From JBGRQB01 sp041725875 (GTDB taxonomy: Bacteria > Bacteroidota > Ignavibacteria > Ignavibacteriales > Melioribacteraceae): a stretch of 16,084 bases of DNA. Both the position numbers and the translations under genes were made by a program. The notes under the pieces were generated by a model. The model made no database searches and had not been told where the DNA came from. It saw nothing but the letters and a program-made list of their open reading frames with translations. Of the stretch, positions 15,123 through 16,084 are shown piece after piece. The stretch covers positions 1 through 16,084 of the forward strand of contig JBGRQB010000093.1 of the NCBI GenBank assembly GCA_041725875.1, written 5' to 3'. Each line of letters begins with the position of its first letter. Within the stretch, counting starts at the first letter, position 1.

Positions 15123-16084
15123 TTGCCAACTGCCAAGCAATATGTCACCCCGAATATTATGAGAAAGTCAAATAAATATACAGGGATTAATCGAGTTGTA
15201 GTTATCAATAAAAGGTTTATTGTTATGTACAACGGCAAAAGAGATTTTAATTATTTTGTTAGCAATGTTGTTAAGAACAAGTCTGCTGTTCTTACCCTGA
15301 TTAGTCTTCCTCAAAAAATACCTCCTAAACTCAGGATTATGAGTCCTTACAGAAAGTGAAGCCAGATAAAGAAGTTTCCTCAGCTTCCCGGGTCCCACTC
15401 TCTTGGATCTGGGTCTTCTGTAAAGAGAACTGCCACTCTGTTTTTCAAAAGGACATATTCCAGCATAAGCATTTAACTGCTTATAGTTAACCGCTTTGGA
15501 GAAACCCTCGGTTATAACCATCAGGTTACAGGCTAATAACAACCCAACCCCGGGTACACTTAAGAGTAGTTTAACCTTGTGCCTGAAAGAATCATCATCA
15601 TTTAAGAGCCCTTTGATTTGCTTCTCAATCAGCTTAACCTGTTTACCACCCAGATTGATAGCCTCAAGATAAATATCTTCCACCATCTGGTTCTTATAAT
15701 GTTTTCTCTGGACTGCTTTAAGGGCAGATTTGTTTGCCGTAACCTGCTCTACAATGTGCTCTCTCAATGATAAGAGAGACTTTATCTGATCAAGTATCTC
15801 TGAGGGAGGTAACCAAAGGCTAAGTTGATCACAGAACCTGTAGGCATATTCTGCTATTCTCTCGGCATCAAGAAAATCATTCTTTCTTGGGGAATCTTTT
15901 ATTGAATTCTTGATCTTGTGTGGTGCTTCAACAGAGACATTGTAGTCTTTGGCTGAAAAATAATAACACAGTTCTTCTCCATAAATCCCTGTGGCCTCAA
16001 GAAGGAGTACTAACTCAGTTGGCTTAAGTGAGAGGCTGTTTAATAATTCTTCTAGCACTGAGTAACCATCAGTGTTGTTTTCAA
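15123..16084 (-). mobile_element. IS110-family insertion sequence, right part only
   Basis: The element is identified by its transposase. IS110 elements lack classical terminal inverted repeats, so the left boundary given here is only a guess, set between the repeat remnant at 15122 and the transposase stop at 15168. The non-coding stretch downstream of the transposase is under about 100 bases. In IS110-group elements the bridge RNA lies upstream of the transposase, which would be outside this window. Confidence 0.6.
15168..16084 (-). CDS. IS110-family transposase, 5' end beyond the window
   Basis: The reading frame stays open to the right edge, so the N-terminus, including the first Asp of the RuvC-like DEDD site, is missing; the GTG at 16056-16058 is an internal codon, not a believable start. 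Counting residues from that GTG, the DEDD domain shows VLLLEATGIYGEEL (Glu21) and KNDFLDAERIAEYA (Asp61, Asp64). A coiled-coil spacer follows (about 90-150), and then the Transposase_20 domain: LLLSVPGVGLLLACNLM (164-180), AYAGICPFEKQSGSS (198-211, the Ser-rich segment that carries the catalytic serine in studied relatives), and KLRKLLYLASLSVR (225-238). No stop or frameshift is seen, so it may be active. IS110 enzymes are RNA-guided recombinases using a bridge RNA. There is a normal TGA stop. Confidence 0.93.
   Translation of the reverse strand, partial: ENNTDGYSVLEELLNSLSLKPTELVLLLEATGIYGEELCYYFSAKDYNVSVEAPHKIKNSIKDSPRKNDFLDAERIAEYAYRFCDQLSLWLPPSEILDQIKSLLSLREHIVEQVTANKSALKAVQRKHYKNQMVEDIYLEAINLGGKQVKLIEKQIKGLLNDDDSFRHKVKLLLSVPGVGLLLACNLMVITEGFSKAVNYKQLNAYAGICPFEKQSGSSLYRRPRSKRVGPGKLRKLLYLASLSVRTHNPEFRRYFLRKTNQGKNSRLVLNNIANKIIKISFAVVHNNKPFIDNYNSINPCIFI

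Noticed and set aside
15123..15359. A 78-codon + strand open frame overlapping the transposase end
   Set aside because: It is antisense to the conserved Transposase_20 C-terminus, with no ribosome binding site or recognisable motif.

Overview
The window looks like chromosome from a Gram-negative member of the Bacteroidota/Chlorobi lineage, most probably Ignavibacteria or a close relative. Three things point there: a 1704-residue secreted protein whose C-terminus is a type IX secretion (T9SS) type A sorting domain with the YELYQNYPNPFNPET signature, an LptF/LptG outer-membrane biogenesis pair, and AT-rich DNA with loose Bacteroidota-type lipoprotein signals. The lineage is an inference from these features; no marker gene such as rRNA is present.

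Layout. Bases 1-318 hold the tail of an unseen upstream transcription unit, closed by a clear terminator at 157-187. A + strand pair follows: a lipoprotein with four carboxypeptidase-regulatory-like repeats (319-1446) and an M16 zinc peptidase (1520-2755). A 17-bp hairpin covers the peptidase's ribosome binding site. A symmetric terminator (2767-2802) separates this pair from the convergent giant T9SS cargo protein (2805-7919, -), which carries GLUG repeats, an Ig-like domain, seven FG-GAP-like blades, six cadherin-like domains and the sorting domain. Next comes a two-gene - strand operon, lptF (9215-10573) then lptG (8136-9218), whose coding regions overlap by 4 bases.

Bases 10574-11081 are non-coding. 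They contain the lptF upstream region and a cluster of palindromic, REP/MITE-like repeats, including two copies of one unit offset by 109 bp. An M20 metallopeptidase (11082-12452, +) and its terminator follow. Then comes a tight three-gene + strand unit: an unrecognised lipoprotein (12494-13321), a GcvT/YgfZ-family folate-binding protein lacking both defining signatures (13331-14425), and a PduO-type cobalamin adenosyltransferase (14422-14976), closed by a terminator at 15012-15040. The right edge is a 5'-truncated IS110-family transposase (15168 to window end, -) lying beside another palindrome and a short relative of the 10.7 kb repeat.

How the genes fit together. Much of the window serves the cell envelope and export: lipoproteins, an Lpt permease and a T9SS cargo. 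The rest is peptide turnover (M16, M20) and cofactor chemistry (folate-type fold plus B12 adenosylation). I found no defence island, CRISPR array, tRNA, rRNA or clearly new multi-gene system. The best candidates for something undescribed are the hairpin over the M16 ribosome binding site, the hairpin-fronted lipoprotein/folate-fold/B12 unit, and the link between the repeat family and the IS110 element.
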